A stretch of DNA of 64,000 nucleotides, from the NCBI RefSeq assembly GCF_003668565.1, contig NZ_RCWJ01000001.1, positions 1,116,001 through 1,180,000 on the forward strand, in the 5' to 3' direction. This document shows, in pieces, positions 8,687 to 18,697 of the stretch (position 1 is the stretch's first letter; every line of letters starts with the position of its first letter). The position numbers and the translations under genes were made by a program. Below the pieces are notes generated by a model. That model did no database searches. It saw nothing but the letters and a program-made list of their open reading frames with translations, and was not told the origin of the DNA. This stretch comes from Mycetocola zhadangensis. Its GTDB lineage: Bacteria; Actinomycetota; Actinomycetes; Actinomycetales; Microbacteriaceae.

Positions 8687-10308
8687 GCACCGTCACGGCC
8701 CCTGCCGACACCACTAAGGCACCCGCCAAGAAGTCAGGCGGATTCACTGCTGCGGCTTCCAACTACCTCGACGAGCGGACGAGCATCTCGGCCGCCGTCA
8801 AGGAATTCGGACGCAAGATCTTCCCGGATCACTGGTCGTTCCTGCTCGGAGAAGTGGCGCTGTACAGCTTCGTCATCATCCTCCTGTCCGGCACCTTCCT
8901 CACCTTCTTCTTTCAGGCCTCAATGGCGGAAGTTCACTACGAAGGTTCGTACATCCCGCTGAAGGGTGTCGAGATGAGCGCCGCCATGGCGTCCACACTG
9001 GACATATCCTTCGACATCCGCGGTGGACTGCTGATGCGTCAGGTGCACCACTGGGCTGCACTGCTGTTTGTGGCCTCCATCGGCCTGCACATGCTCCGTG
9101 TCTTCTTCACGGGTGCGTTCCGTAAGCCGCGCGAGCTCAACTGGGTCATCGGCTTTGTCCTCTTCATCCTCGCGATGGCTGAAGGATTCACCGGATACTC
9201 CCTCCCCGATGACCTGCTCTCCGGAAACGGACTTCGCATCATCGACGGAATGGTCAAGGGCATCCCGGTGATCGGAACCTGGACTTCCTACCTCCTGTTT
9301 GGTGGAGAATTCCCCGGAACGGAAATCGTCGGACGCCTGTACTCGCTCCACATCCTGCTGTTGCCGGCAATGGTGCTCGCGTTCATCGCGCTTCACCTTC
9401 TGTTTGTCGTCGTACACAAGCACACCCAGTACGCGGGCCCGGGACACACCGAGCAGAACGTCGTCGGGTACCCCGTCCTCCCGGTGTACGCGGCGAAGGC
9501 CGGTGGATTCTTCTTCATCGTCTTCGGTGTCGTCATGCTCATCGCGTCGCTCTTCACGATCAACCCGATCTGGAACTACGGTCCGTACGACCCGTCACCG
9601 GTTTCCGCAGGGACCCAGCCAGACTGGTACATCGGATTCGCTGACGGTGGGCTCCGACTCGCTCCGTCGAACCTCGACCTGGTGCTGTTCAACCACACCT
9701 TCTCGTTTGGAATCCTGCTGCCGCTTGCGGTCATCGGAATCTTCATCGTCGCCGTCATGTTCTACCCCTTCCTTGAGGCGTGGATCACCGGTGACAAGCG
9801 AGAGCACCACATTCTCGACCGCCCGCGGAACGCCGCGACCCGCACAGCGATCGGTGCTGCAGGTGTCACCTTCTACGCCGTCCTCTGGGCAGCGGCGAGC
9901 TCCGACATCATTGCGACGCACTTCAGCGTCACAATGGAAGGTGTCATCCGCACGCTCCAGGTCCTGCTGTTCGTCGGTCCGGTCATCGCCTACTTCGTCA
10001 CGAAGCGCATCTGCCTCGGCCTGCAGAAGAAAGACCGTGAGATCGCACTGCACGGCTACGAGTCCGGTCGTATCGTTCGCCTCCCCGGCGGCGAATACAT
10101 CGAGGTTCACGAGCCCGTCTCCGACTACGAGCGTTGGAAGCTCGCAAGTCACGAGGAGTACAAGCCGCTCATGATCCGCCCGAACTCACGCGGCAAGATC
10201 ACCGTGGCGCAGAAGGTCCGTGCCGGACTTTCGCGCTGGTTCTTCGAAGACCGCATCTCCCCCGTGACTCGGACTGAAATTGAGTCCTCGCACGGAGACC
10301 ACCACTAA
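8683..10308 (+). CDS. qcrB: Ubiquinol/menaquinol-cytochrome c reductase, cytochrome b subunit
   Basis: QcrB holds the two b hemes and the quinol sites. The first His pair is in RQVHHWAALLF and IGLHMLR, the second in LYSLHILLL and ALHLLFVVVHKH. QPDWY is the Asp variant of the PEWY quinol-site motif, usual in actinobacteria. The protein has 541 residues with a long soluble C-terminal tail. Translation starts at a TTG inside ATTGA, overlapping the qcrA stop by 4 bp, so the two are coupled. A large hairpin follows the stop. Confidence 0.96.
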   Translation: MSTVTAPADTTKAPAKKSGGFTAAASNYLDERTSISAAVKEFGRKIFPDHWSFLLGEVALYSFVIILLSGTFLTFFFQASMAEVHYEGSYIPLKGVEMSAAMASTLDISFDIRGGLLMRQVHHWAALLFVASIGLHMLRVFFTGAFRKPRELNWVIGFVLFILAMAEGFTGYSLPDDLLSGNGLRIIDGMVKGIPVIGTWTSYLLFGGEFPGTEIVGRLYSLHILLLPAMVLAFIALHLLFVVVHKHTQYAGPGHTEQNVVGYPVLPVYAAKAGGFFFIVFGVVMLIASLFTINPIWNYGPYDPSPVSAGTQPDWYIGFADGGLRLAPSNLDLVLFNHTFSFGILLPLAVIGIFIVAVMFYPFLEAWITGDKREHHILDRPRNAATRTAIGAAGVTFYAVLWAAASSDIIATHFSVTMEGVIRTLQVLLFVGPVIAYFVTKRICLGLQKKDREIALHGYESGRIVRLPGGEYIEVHEPVSDYERWKLASHEEYKPLMIRPNSRGKITVAQKVRAGLSRWFFEDRISPVTRTEIESSHGDHH

Positions 10309-10318
10309 ATTCCCTTCA

Positions 10319-10376
10319 CAGAACGGGCAGCGTTGACCCTCCGACATCTTGCGGAGGGGCTTCGTTGCCCGTTCTG
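10319..10376 (+). terminator. Large hairpin after qcrB that covers the start of the next gene
   Basis: CAGAACGGGCA (10319-10329) pairs with TGCCCGTTCTG (10366-10376). Inside, CCCTCCG (10337-10343) pairs with CGGAGGG (10352-10358). A short run of four T follows at 10378-10381. It looks like a terminator of the ctaE-qcrCAB unit, yet the TTG start of the next gene (10333-10335) lies in the internal loop and the 3' arm is coding. It may therefore also control translation of that gene. Confidence 0.55.
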
Positions 10377-11367
10377 CTTTTCCGCCACATCCGAGAACCG
10401 CCCCTTGTCCCCCGTCGGCACGCTGGTTGTGGGCTGCGACGCCGGCCACCGGTTTGACGTGAACAAACGCGGCTACATCTCGCTGCTGCCACCGGCCAGC
10501 CGAATGACAGGTGACAGCCAGGCCATGCTCGATGCGCGGGCGCACTTTTTCGACACCGGCAATTTCGATTCAATAGCGGATGCTGTCGCTGCGTCCAGCG
10601 TCCAGGCTCTTGCATCCGGAAGCATTGGGCCGCACGGCGCCGAGGCAGCGGACACGGCCGGATCCCGCCCCATACGACTCGCGGAGATCGGCTGCGGCAC
10701 CGGGTATTACCTCGACCGAGCCACGCGTGGGCTCAGCCAGGCGGGCGCCGTCGTCGAGCCTGTTGCCGCCGACCTGTCGCCGTTCGCTGTCCGCATGGCC
10801 GTCAGGGCCGTTCCGGGCGCCGCAGGTGTCGTTCTCGACGTCTGGCAACCGCTCCCCTTCGTCGACGCGCACCTCGACGGCATCATCAGCGTGTTCGCAC
10901 CACGAAACCTGCCCGAGTTCGCCCGCATCCTCCGCCCTGGCGGCTGCCTCGTCGCCGTGGTTCCGACGACGCGGCACCTCCACCAGGTGAGGGCAGAGGG
11001 GCTGGCGATCGGCATCCCCGACGGCAAACCCGACGCTCTCACCGACGCCGCTTCCCCTTGGTTCGCCGAGGTGGATCGTTCGCTGGTCGAGTTCGACATG
11101 AAGCTCACCCAGCCCGAGTTAAATAACCTCATCGGCATGGGCCCCTCGGCCCACCACAGCGCCGCGGCTACGAACACCGGTCCGGTACAGCAAGGTGACG
11201 TTCCAGGCGCGCATGCCGCGGGTGAAGGCAGGCTGGCAGCCGGCGATGCGACGCCGGCCAATGGTGAAGACGCGGCGGCAGCCGGTGAGGGCTCCGTGGC
11301 TGGCTCGGTGCGGCTCGTCACGGCGTCGGTCACCGTGCTGACCTATCGGCTCACCCGGTCGCACTGA
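10333..11367 (+). CDS. RlmA-like 23S rRNA (guanine-N1) methyltransferase
   Basis: The N-terminus has a zinc site made of C12, C15, C35 and H39 (CPFC and CDAGH), then GYISLLPPAS and DARAHFFDTGNFDSIA, as in RlmA/RrmA. The SAM motif is EIGCGTG (118-124), and FAPRNLPEFARILRPGG matches the later methyltransferase motifs. These enzymes methylate G745 or G748 of 23S rRNA. The protein has 344 residues against about 270-290 in the family. The surplus is a low-complexity Ala/Gly stretch at about 272-325, just before the conserved end. The TTG start is the only reasonable one and lies inside a hairpin. Alternatively it methylates another RNA base. Confidence 0.8.
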   Translation: MTLRHLAEGLRCPFCFSATSENRPLSPVGTLVVGCDAGHRFDVNKRGYISLLPPASRMTGDSQAMLDARAHFFDTGNFDSIADAVAASSVQALASGSIGPHGAEAADTAGSRPIRLAEIGCGTGYYLDRATRGLSQAGAVVEPVAADLSPFAVRMAVRAVPGAAGVVLDVWQPLPFVDAHLDGIISVFAPRNLPEFARILRPGGCLVAVVPTTRHLHQVRAEGLAIGIPDGKPDALTDAASPWFAEVDRSLVEFDMKLTQPELNNLIGMGPSAHHSAAATNTGPVQQGDVPGAHAAGEGRLAAGDATPANGEDAAAAGEGSVAGSVRLVTASVTVLTYRLTRSH

Positions 11368-11435
11368 CGGGCATAGAGCCGCCGGGTGTGTCCGGCGCAT
11401 CACGGCTGTTACGGACCGGGACGACATGAGGTGTT

Positions 11436-11467
11436 GCGTCGGTCACCGTTCTCACCTACCGCCTCAC
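11436..11467 (+). pseudogene. Duplicated 3' fragment of the RlmA-like gene
   Basis: These 32 bp match 11323-11354, near the end of the methyltransferase gene, at 28 positions. All four differences fall on third codon positions and are silent, so both copies encode ASVTVLTYRLT. The downstream copy has an in-frame TGA at 11427 and no start. The frame stays open to the TGA at 11639-11641. It is best read as a gene remnant. Confidence 0.6.
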
Positions 11468-11484
11468 TTGCTCTCGGCGCGCGG

Positions 11485-11662
11485 CAGACCTGACGTTCCG
11501 GGGTGCGACGGTCACGACGTTTTGGGGCGCGATGGACCTGGCGCTTGGGCGCGGACCTGACGCTCGGGAAGGACCCAGCCGCTTCTACAGGAGGCAAACG
11601 CTAATCGCGAGGGACACCGACGCTTCTCGCGAACGAGGCTGACGTTAGTCGCGAAGGAGGCT
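11485..11662. repeat. Degenerate tandem repeats of about 21 bp
   Basis: Units centre on TGACGTT or TGACGCT followed by GGGG or GCG. Examples start near 11490 (CTGACGTTCCGGGG), 11513 (CACGACGTTTTGGGG), 11537 (CCTGGCGCTTGGG), 11556 (CCTGACGCTCGGG), 11616 (CACCGACGCTTC) and 11640 (TGACGTTAGTCGCG). Spacing is about 20-25 bp with one longer gap. A similar unit, GGTGACGTTCCAGG near 11195, lies in the unusual insertion of the methyltransferase gene. Confidence 0.5.
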
Positions 11663-11793
11663 GTGTGCGGTCACCGTGACGTGCGCTGCGTGCCGCACCG
11701 TGGCATCCGCTCTCTGTTTTTTGATTCTCCACCTTCAGCCAACGGCACGGATCGCCTCGCTCCAACGAGCGCAGATGCGGACCCGGCGCACGC

Positions 11794-11823
11794 AAAAGGC
11801 CACACACCTTTCGGTGTGTGGCC
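11794..11823 (-). terminator. Intrinsic terminator of the ctaCDF operon
   Basis: GGCCACACACC (11798-11808) and GGTGTGTGGCC (11813-11823) form a perfect 11-bp stem with a TTTC loop. On the minus strand it is followed by TTTT (11794-11797), right after the ctaF stop. Confidence 0.9.
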
Positions 11824-11841
11824 TTGAGCGTCAGATTGGAT

Positions 11842-12263
11842 CTACCTGGCGTGGAAGCCGCGGTAGTACTCGTAAGTCCAGCCCACGACTGCGATGAGCA
11901 ACAGTGGTGCTGCGATGTACGAGATCCAGAAGCCGATCGAAAGACCGAGCATCATGAGCGCTCCACCGGCAGCCAGGATAATGGGCCACCAGCTCCACGG
12001 GCTGAAGTGCCCGAGCTCAGGGTCTCCGTCATCGATGTTCGCGGTGAGGGTGTCCTCGGGAAGAGGCCCACCCTGGTGCTTGAACACCCGGCTGAGGTAG
12101 AACCCGACGAACGCAGCCAGGATCGCAGACAGCGTCAGCGCGGTTGTTCCGGCCCACTCGATCGTGCCGTAGTTGGGGTCAACGAGACTCCAGGTCACGT
12201 AGACACCGGCCATGATCAGGAAGAAGACGGCGAGGATCCAGAAGAGATTGACGTGAGCCTTCA

Positions 12264-12264
<1 letters not shown>
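11842..12264 (-). CDS. ctaF: Cytochrome c oxidase subunit IV (actinobacterial CtaF)
   Basis: This small membrane subunit is specific to the actinobacterial aa3 oxidase. At 140 residues it has the typical four spans, with the first pair near 8-28 and 40-60 and the second pair near 95-130. VTWSLVDPNYGTIEWAGT and HFSPWSWWPIILA are family signatures. Its start codon abuts and overlaps the ctaD stop by one base, so the genes are coupled. A strong terminator follows. Confidence 0.93.
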
Positions 12265-13994
<1,730 letters not shown>

Positions 13995-13996
13995 GA

Positions 13997-14902
13997 TTAG
14001 TAAGCGCCTTCCTCAACGCGTTCCGGAGCGTCGACGCCCGGCAGTGTTGCATTCCGGGAGAACTCGTCTCCGAAGTCACCGACATTGCCCTCGTCGGCAA
14101 GCGACTGCAGGTAAGCGTCGTACTCGTCCTGCGAAACAACCTTGACGTTGAAGAGCATGAGCGAGTGGTATTCACCACAGAGCTCGGCGCACTTGCCCGC
14201 GTATGTTCCTTCACGCTCAGGGGTGAACGACATGTAGTTCGTCTTGCCGGGGAACATGTCCTTCTTGTAGAGGAAGTCGATGACCCAGAACGAGTGGATG
14301 ACATCGCGGGACTGAAGAGCGATCCGCACGTCAGCGCCAACGGGGAGGTACAGCGTTGGCAGCTGCTCCTGGTCGATGGTGCCCGCTGGGGCGCCTTCTT
14401 CTTCCTGCGCCTGAATTCCGGCGGACCACACATCTTCGCCGTTCACGGCGTCTGCGTAAATGAAGTCCCACGCCCACTGCTTGGCGAAAACTTCGATCTC
14501 CACATCGGGGTTCTCGAACTGCGTCTCGATGATCTCCTGGTCACGCGCGGTGAACGCGAAGAAACCGAGGACGAGGATCAACGGAACGATCGTGTAGAAG
14601 ATCTCAATGGGCATGTTGTAGCGCATCTGTGCTGGCAGGCCGGTCTGGCCCTTCCGGCGGCGGTACACGATGATGGCCCAGAGCGTGAGTCCCCAGGTCA
14701 GAAGACCAACGCAGAGAAGCACAATCCATGAGGTAACCCACAGACCTGCCACACGCTCGGTGTGGTTTGTTACGGGCGGTTCACCCTCCAGAAATCCTGG
14801 AAGATAACCGTGAAGTTCGGCCTGGGTACAGCCGGCGAGAACCACGGCAAGCGTGATAGCAACCGGTATAGCAGCCCATCGGAGTCGACGATTCGAGCGC
14901 AC
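13997..14902 (-). CDS. ctaC: Cytochrome c oxidase subunit II
   Basis: CtaC carries the CuA centre that takes electrons from QcrC. The N-terminus has a lipoprotein signal ending in LAGC, so the mature protein should be lipid-anchored at Cys24. Two membrane helices follow (about 52-76 and 100-121). The CuA loop is [15 protein letters not shown], with the upstream His in DVIHSFWV. The length of 301 residues is normal. It is the first gene of ctaC-ctaD-ctaF, with 2 bp between its stop and the ctaD start. Confidence 0.97.
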   Translation of the reverse strand: MRSNRRLRWAAIPVAITLAVVLAGCTQAELHGYLPGFLEGEPPVTNHTERVAGLWVTSWIVLLCVGLLTWGLTLWAIIVYRRRKGQTGLPAQMRYNMPIEIFYTIVPLILVLGFFAFTARDQEIIETQFENPDVEIEVFAKQWAWDFIYADAVNGEDVWSAGIQAQEEEGAPAGTIDQEQLPTLYLPVGADVRIALQSRDVIHSFWVIDFLYKKDMFPGKTNYMSFTPEREGTYAGKCAELCGEYHSLMLFNVKVVSQDEYDAYLQSLADEGNVGDFGDEFSRNATLPGVDAPERVEEGAY

Positions 14903-15018
14903 CTGGGACCTTTCGATGACAGTGTTGTTTCAGCTTTCAGTCTAGCCCGAATGGGGCTACCGCTCTCGACCATTTGCGCCGTCCTGACGCGATTTACGCC
15001 GGTGGACCGGGGTTAAAT

Positions 15019-15058
15019 GCTGCAGGGGACCCGCCGGTGGTGGCGTGTCCCCTGCAGC
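15019..15058 (-). terminator. Hairpin terminator after erpA
   Basis: GCTGCAGGGGAC (15019-15030) pairs perfectly with GTCCCCTGCAGC (15047-15058), with an inner CGCC/GGCG stem. The minus-strand sequence continues ATTTAAC, so the U-tract is weak. It separates erpA from ctaC. Confidence 0.7.
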
Positions 15059-15075
15059 TTTTGCTGAAAAACTCC

Positions 15076-15444
15076 CTAGTGGAAGCTGTCTCCACAGGCG
15101 CAGCTGCCGCCGGCGTTCGGGTTGTCGATGGTGAAACCCTGCTTCTGGATGGTGTCTTCGAAGTCAATCGACGCTCCATCGAGGTACGGAACGCTCATCT
15201 TGTCGACGATCACTTCGACACCGCCGAAGTCGACGGTCGCGTCACCGTCGAGCACACGCTCGTCGAAGTAGAGCTGGTAGATCAGTCCGGAGCACCCGCC
15301 GGGCTGGACGGCGACCCGGAGGCGGAGGTCATCGCGACCCTCCTGCTCGAGGAGGCTCTTGACCTTGGCGGCTGCCACGTCACTCAGGCCAACCCCGTGG
15401 GCGGCTGAGACGGGCATAGTGGATGTCAGCGTCGTGTCGCTCAT
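15076..15444 (-). CDS. erpA: Iron-sulfur cluster insertion protein of the ErpA/IscA (HesB) family
   Basis: A-type carrier proteins deliver Fe-S clusters to apoproteins. This 122-residue protein has the three conserved cysteines, Cys51 in GGCSGL and Cys115/Cys117 in SCACG. VDKMSVPYLDGASIDF is the usual core. A good GAGGAG lies 4 nt before the ATG. Its position beside respiratory genes fits a role in maturing the Rieske and other Fe-S proteins, but that link is inference. Confidence 0.92.
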   Translation of the reverse strand: MSDTTLTSTMPVSAAHGVGLSDVAAAKVKSLLEQEGRDDLRLRVAVQPGGCSGLIYQLYFDERVLDGDATVDFGGVEVIVDKMSVPYLDGASIDFEDTIQKQGFTIDNPNAGGSCACGDSFH

Positions 15445-15547
15445 GACTCTCCTCGGTTGTGAACGTGCGTTGTGCGAAGTCTGCGATCAGTGTAATCGAC
15501 CAATCATGGAAATCACCCTGATCCACAAAGTGCTTCCGGGCCGCTGC

Positions 15548-16966
15548 CTAGCGCTCGGCCGCGTTGAGGCGGGCAAGCAGGAGGGCCTCTGAAAGCACAG
15601 AGCGGGCGAAGACCCCGAGGTGAAGCGATTCGTTCGGGCTGTGTGCACGCGAGTGCGGGTCTTCGACTCCTGTGACCAGGATCTCAGCCGACGGGAACAC
15701 ACGGACGAGGTCAGCGATGAACGGAATGGACCCACCGACCCCCAGCTCGACCGCGTCCACTCCCCACGCGTCTTTCATGGCCCGTTTTGCTTCGCCGAAT
15801 GCCGAACCGGATGTGTCGACCAGGAATGGGTCACCAAGGTCCAGGTCGTCGATGAGGACGTCGGCACCGAAGGGAGTGTGGGAGGCGACGTGTGCGCGAA
15901 TCGCCGCGGCGGCATCCGTTGCATTCTGTCCTGGAGCGATGCGCACACTCACCTTGACCGAAATGCTCGGCGAGAGCGTGTTTGACGCGTTTGCAACGCT
16001 CGGGGCGTCGATGCCAGTTACGGTGATCGACGGTTGGTTCCAGATTCGAGACAGGATCGTGCCTGTACCAAGGGGCGAGACCCCGGGAAGGAGACCCGTT
16101 TCGGCACGCAGCTGCTCTTCGGAGTAATCCGGAGTGTCACCCGAGTAGCTGGTGAGGCCATTCACGGCGACCGTACCGGCCTCGTCCCAGAAGGATGCAA
16201 GCAGCTTGATCGTGGCGAGCATGGCGTCGGGCACGGCTCCCCCGAACATGCCTGAGTGCGATGCGTGCTCAAGAGTGCGGACGGTCAAACGGAAGGTGAC
16301 GTTTCCGCGCAGGCCGACCGTGATCGCCGGGGTCACTTCGTCCCAGTTGTTGGAGTCGGCCACGATGATGGCGTCGGCTGCGAGAGCCGCCTTGTTCTCG
16401 GTGAGGAAGTTCGCGAACGAGCGCGAACCGAATTCTTCTTCGCCTTCGATAAAGAGGGCCAGGCCGAGATCGAAGTCCTTGCCGAGCACGTCGCGCATAG
16501 CGCGAAGTGAGGCCAGGTGCGACATCACCCCGGCCTTATCGTCAGCAGCGCCGCGACCGTAGATCCGGTCGCCGCGAACAGTGGGTTCGAACGGGCTCGA
16601 TTCCCAGTCCTCGTCCTTTCCTGGAGGCTGGACATCGTGGTGGGCGTAAAGCAGAACGGTTGGCGCCCCGTTTTTCGCGGCGCGGGTGGCGATCACAGCG
16701 GGCTGGCCGAGCTCGTCGGTGTCGTCGATGTTCGCCTGCTTGATTTCAACCACCTCGAACAGCTCCGTCTGCTCGGCAAGCGCGGCAACGGCTTCGGCGC
16801 TGGCCCGAACGTGCGCCGGGTCGAAAGCCGCCCAGGAAACACTCGGAATCCGCACCAGGTTGGACAGGTCCGCGATCGTCGACGGCATTCCCTCCTGCAC
16901 TGCGGTGGTGATGAGTGAATCGAGGGCGTTCGGCTGTGCGTTTGTGTTTTCCGCGGGAGGAGTCAT
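15548..16966 (-). CDS. M20-family dipeptidase
   Basis: This is a zinc-dependent metallopeptidase, probably releasing amino acids from dipeptides or acyl amino acids in the cytoplasm. Metal ligands are recognisable in YAHHDVQPPG (about 107-116), GRGAADDKAG (with Asp142) and the catalytic EGEEEFGS (174-181), and VADSNNWDE follows. I chose the ATG at 16964-16966 (472 residues). A longer frame to 17017 would cross the divergent gene, and TAAGAT lies 7 nt before this ATG. Confidence 0.9.
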   Translation of the reverse strand: MTPPAENTNAQPNALDSLITTAVQEGMPSTIADLSNLVRIPSVSWAAFDPAHVRASAEAVAALAEQTELFEVVEIKQANIDDTDELGQPAVIATRAAKNGAPTVLLYAHHDVQPPGKDEDWESSPFEPTVRGDRIYGRGAADDKAGVMSHLASLRAMRDVLGKDFDLGLALFIEGEEEFGSRSFANFLTENKAALAADAIIVADSNNWDEVTPAITVGLRGNVTFRLTVRTLEHASHSGMFGGAVPDAMLATIKLLASFWDEAGTVAVNGLTSYSGDTPDYSEEQLRAETGLLPGVSPLGTGTILSRIWNQPSITVTGIDAPSVANASNTLSPSISVKVSVRIAPGQNATDAAAAIRAHVASHTPFGADVLIDDLDLGDPFLVDTSGSAFGEAKRAMKDAWGVDAVELGVGGSIPFIADLVRVFPSAEILVTGVEDPHSRAHSPNESLHLGVFARSVLSEALLLARLNAAER

Positions 16967-16973
16967 GCAGGTA

Positions 16974-16979
16974 ATCTTA
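16974..16979 (-). promoter_or_regulatory. Candidate -10 box of the dipeptidase gene
   Basis: TAAGAT on the minus strand is followed by 7 nt and then ATG, which predicts a leaderless transcript. The spacer to the divergent DUF3043 gene is only 39 bp. Confidence 0.4.
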
Positions 16980-17005
16980 AGAGGTATCCAGCGCAAGGAC
17001 CCATC

Positions 17006-17602
17006 GTGACCAAACACAGTTCAGGCTCACCAGCCGAGCCAACCATCGAAACCCCTCAAGAGACGGCCGACCGAATCGCCGGCGTTTCAGGCAAAGGGCG
17101 ACCGACACCGACGCGCAAGGAAAGGGAAGCCCTCAACAAGCGTCCCCTGGTGCCAGGCGATCGCAAGGAAGCGAAGCAGGCAGCGCGGGCAAAGCTCGCT
17201 GAGTCCAGGGAGAAGGCGCGACTCGGTCTGGCGGCAGGCGACGAGCGTTACCTTCCACAGAAAGACCGCGGCCCGCAGAAACGCTGGGTCCGTGACTATG
17301 TCGACGCTCGATTCAGCGTCGGTGAGTTCCTCATTCCGGTGATGTTCGTTGTCATCCTGCTGACCTTCATCCCCCGGCCGGAGGTGCAGGTGTACGGAAT
17401 GCTCGCCCTGTGGGCGTTCTTCATCATCGCGATCCTCGACTGCATCTTCCTCGGTTATCTCGTTCGGAAGAAACTTCGCGCGAAGTTCGGTGAAGACAAG
17501 GTCGAACGTGGGGTGCGCTGGTACGCCGGCATGCGGGCGCTTCAGCTGCGGCCGCTTCGATTGCCGAAGGCTCAGGTCAAGCGCGGAGATTATCCCGCCT
17601 GA
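17006..17602 (+). CDS. DUF3043 domain-containing membrane protein
   Basis: This 198-residue protein belongs to an actinobacterial family of unknown function. A charged, Lys/Arg/Glu-rich N-terminal half includes GKGRPTPTRKEREALNKRPL, a family signature. Two membrane segments follow at about 109-127 and 131-152, then a short basic C-terminal tail. The start is GTG, with AAGGA about 7 nt upstream. It is divergent from the dipeptidase and convergent with pyrD. Confidence 0.88.
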   Translation: MTKHSSGSPAEPTIETPQETADRIAGVSGKGRPTPTRKEREALNKRPLVPGDRKEAKQAARAKLAESREKARLGLAAGDERYLPQKDRGPQKRWVRDYVDARFSVGEFLIPVMFVVILLTFIPRPEVQVYGMLALWAFFIIAILDCIFLGYLVRKKLRAKFGEDKVERGVRWYAGMRALQLRPLRLPKAQVKRGDYPA

Positions 17603-17613
17603 CCACAGGTCAC

Positions 17614-17652
17614 AAAGAACCGCCTCACCGATGATCGGTGAGGCGGTTCTTT
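17614..17652. terminator. Bidirectional terminator between DUF3043 gene and pyrD
   Basis: Nineteen bases (17614-17632) pair perfectly with 17634-17652 around a single central G; the stem core is ACCGCCTCACCGAT. It has A-runs on the left and T-runs on the right, so it can stop transcription from both convergent genes. Confidence 0.93.
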
Positions 17653-17662
17653 TTCTACTCGT

Positions 17663-18697
17663 TTAGCGCTGTGAACGAAGTCGGGCGAGTCCCCGGTTGA
17701 TCTGGCGCGCCCAGAGCGGGCCGAGGTAAAGGAACGCTGAGTAGCCCTGGACCAGGGTCGCTCCAGCATCCAGTCGCTCGGCGACCTCTTCCGCAGTGGA
17801 CACTCCCCCGACGGAGACGACGCAGAGCGAACTCGGCACGACGCCGCGGATGACGCGGAGAACCTCGAGGGACCGCTTGGCGAGCGGCGCACCGGACAGG
17901 CCGCCTGCTCCAGCCGCCTTCACAACGGACGAATCGGTGGCGAGCCCCTCACGGGACAGGGTCGTGTTGGTGGCGATGATGCCATCCAGACTCAGCGACA
18001 CCACGAGTTCGGCGATCCGTACGACCTCCTCGTCGGTGAGGTCTGGCGCGATCTTCACGAGGAGCGGCGTCGAACCGGCCTCCCCCTTCACCGCGGCGAG
18101 CAGCGGCGCGAGCTTGTCCAGTTCCTGCAGGCCCCGCAGCCCCGGGGTGTTCGGGGAACTGACGTTGACGACCAGATATTCAGCGACCGGGGCGAGCAGC
18201 CGCGTGCTTGTGAGGTAGTCGCCGATCGCGTTATCGACACTCACCACCCGGCTCTTGCCGATATTGACCCCGAGCACTGGACGATGCGGTGCGCGACGTA
18301 CGCTGCCAAGCCGCCTGGCGGCATCCGCTGCTCCCCCGTTATTGAAGCCCATTCGGTTGATCACCGCGCGATCCGGAACGAGGCGGAAGAGGCGCGGTCT
18401 GGGATTGCCCGGCTGAGAGTGGGCGGTGAGCGTGCCGACCTCAACGTGGCCGAAGCCGAGGAGCCCGAGACCGAGCACCGCCTTTCCGTCTTTGTCGAAG
18501 CCGGCCGCGACGCCGAACGGTGATGGGAACGTGAGCCCGAGCGTCGACACGCTGAGGTCAGCAGCGGGTGCGGTGTGTCGCCGGATGGCCGACCCGAGGC
18601 CCAGCTTCGGCAGCACCCGGATGACGTCGAACGCCAGGTGGTGAGCGAACTCCGGGTCGAGTGCGGACAGGACTGTACGGAAGAAGAACGGGTACAT
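17663..18697 (-). CDS. pyrD: Quinone-dependent dihydroorotate dehydrogenase (class 2)
   Basis: PyrD oxidises dihydroorotate to orotate with FMN, passing electrons to the quinone pool. The N-terminal helices ([20 protein letters not shown]) mark class 2, the membrane-associated type. SPFGVAAGFDKDG, NRMGFNNGGA and VNVSSPNTPGLR are FMN and substrate motifs, with the catalytic Ser in the last. GIIATNTTLSREG and VGGVSTAEE follow. The length of 344 residues is normal. Its ATG overlaps the nrdR stop by one base. Confidence 0.96.
   Translation of the reverse strand: MYPFFFRTVLSALDPEFAHHLAFDVIRVLPKLGLGSAIRRHTAPAADLSVSTLGLTFPSPFGVAAGFDKDGKAVLGLGLLGFGHVEVGTLTAHSQPGNPRPRLFRLVPDRAVINRMGFNNGGAADAARRLGSVRRAPHRPVLGVNIGKSRVVSVDNAIGDYLTSTRLLAPVAEYLVVNVSSPNTPGLRGLQELDKLAPLLAAVKGEAGSTPLLVKIAPDLTDEEVVRIAELVVSLSLDGIIATNTTLSREGLATDSSVVKAAGAGGLSGAPLAKRSLEVLRVIRGVVPSSLCVVSVGGVSTAEEVAERLDAGATLVQGYSAFLYLGPLWARQINRGLARLRSQR

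Larger units (their letters stand above)
11368..11793. other. Gene-free, repeat-rich spacer after the RlmA-like gene
   Basis: No convincing gene lies in this stretch. A 62-codon minus frame (11409-11597) encodes only imperfect Arg/Pro repeats and is judged a by-product of the DNA repeat. The stretch contains the duplicated gene tail (11436-11467), then a degenerate tandem array. The last 130 bp show nothing I can assign. Confidence 0.55.

Noticed and set aside
11409-11597. 62-codon minus frame in the gene-free spacer
   Set aside because: Its Arg/Pro-rich repeats simply reflect the degenerate DNA repeat; there is no ribosome binding site or domain.
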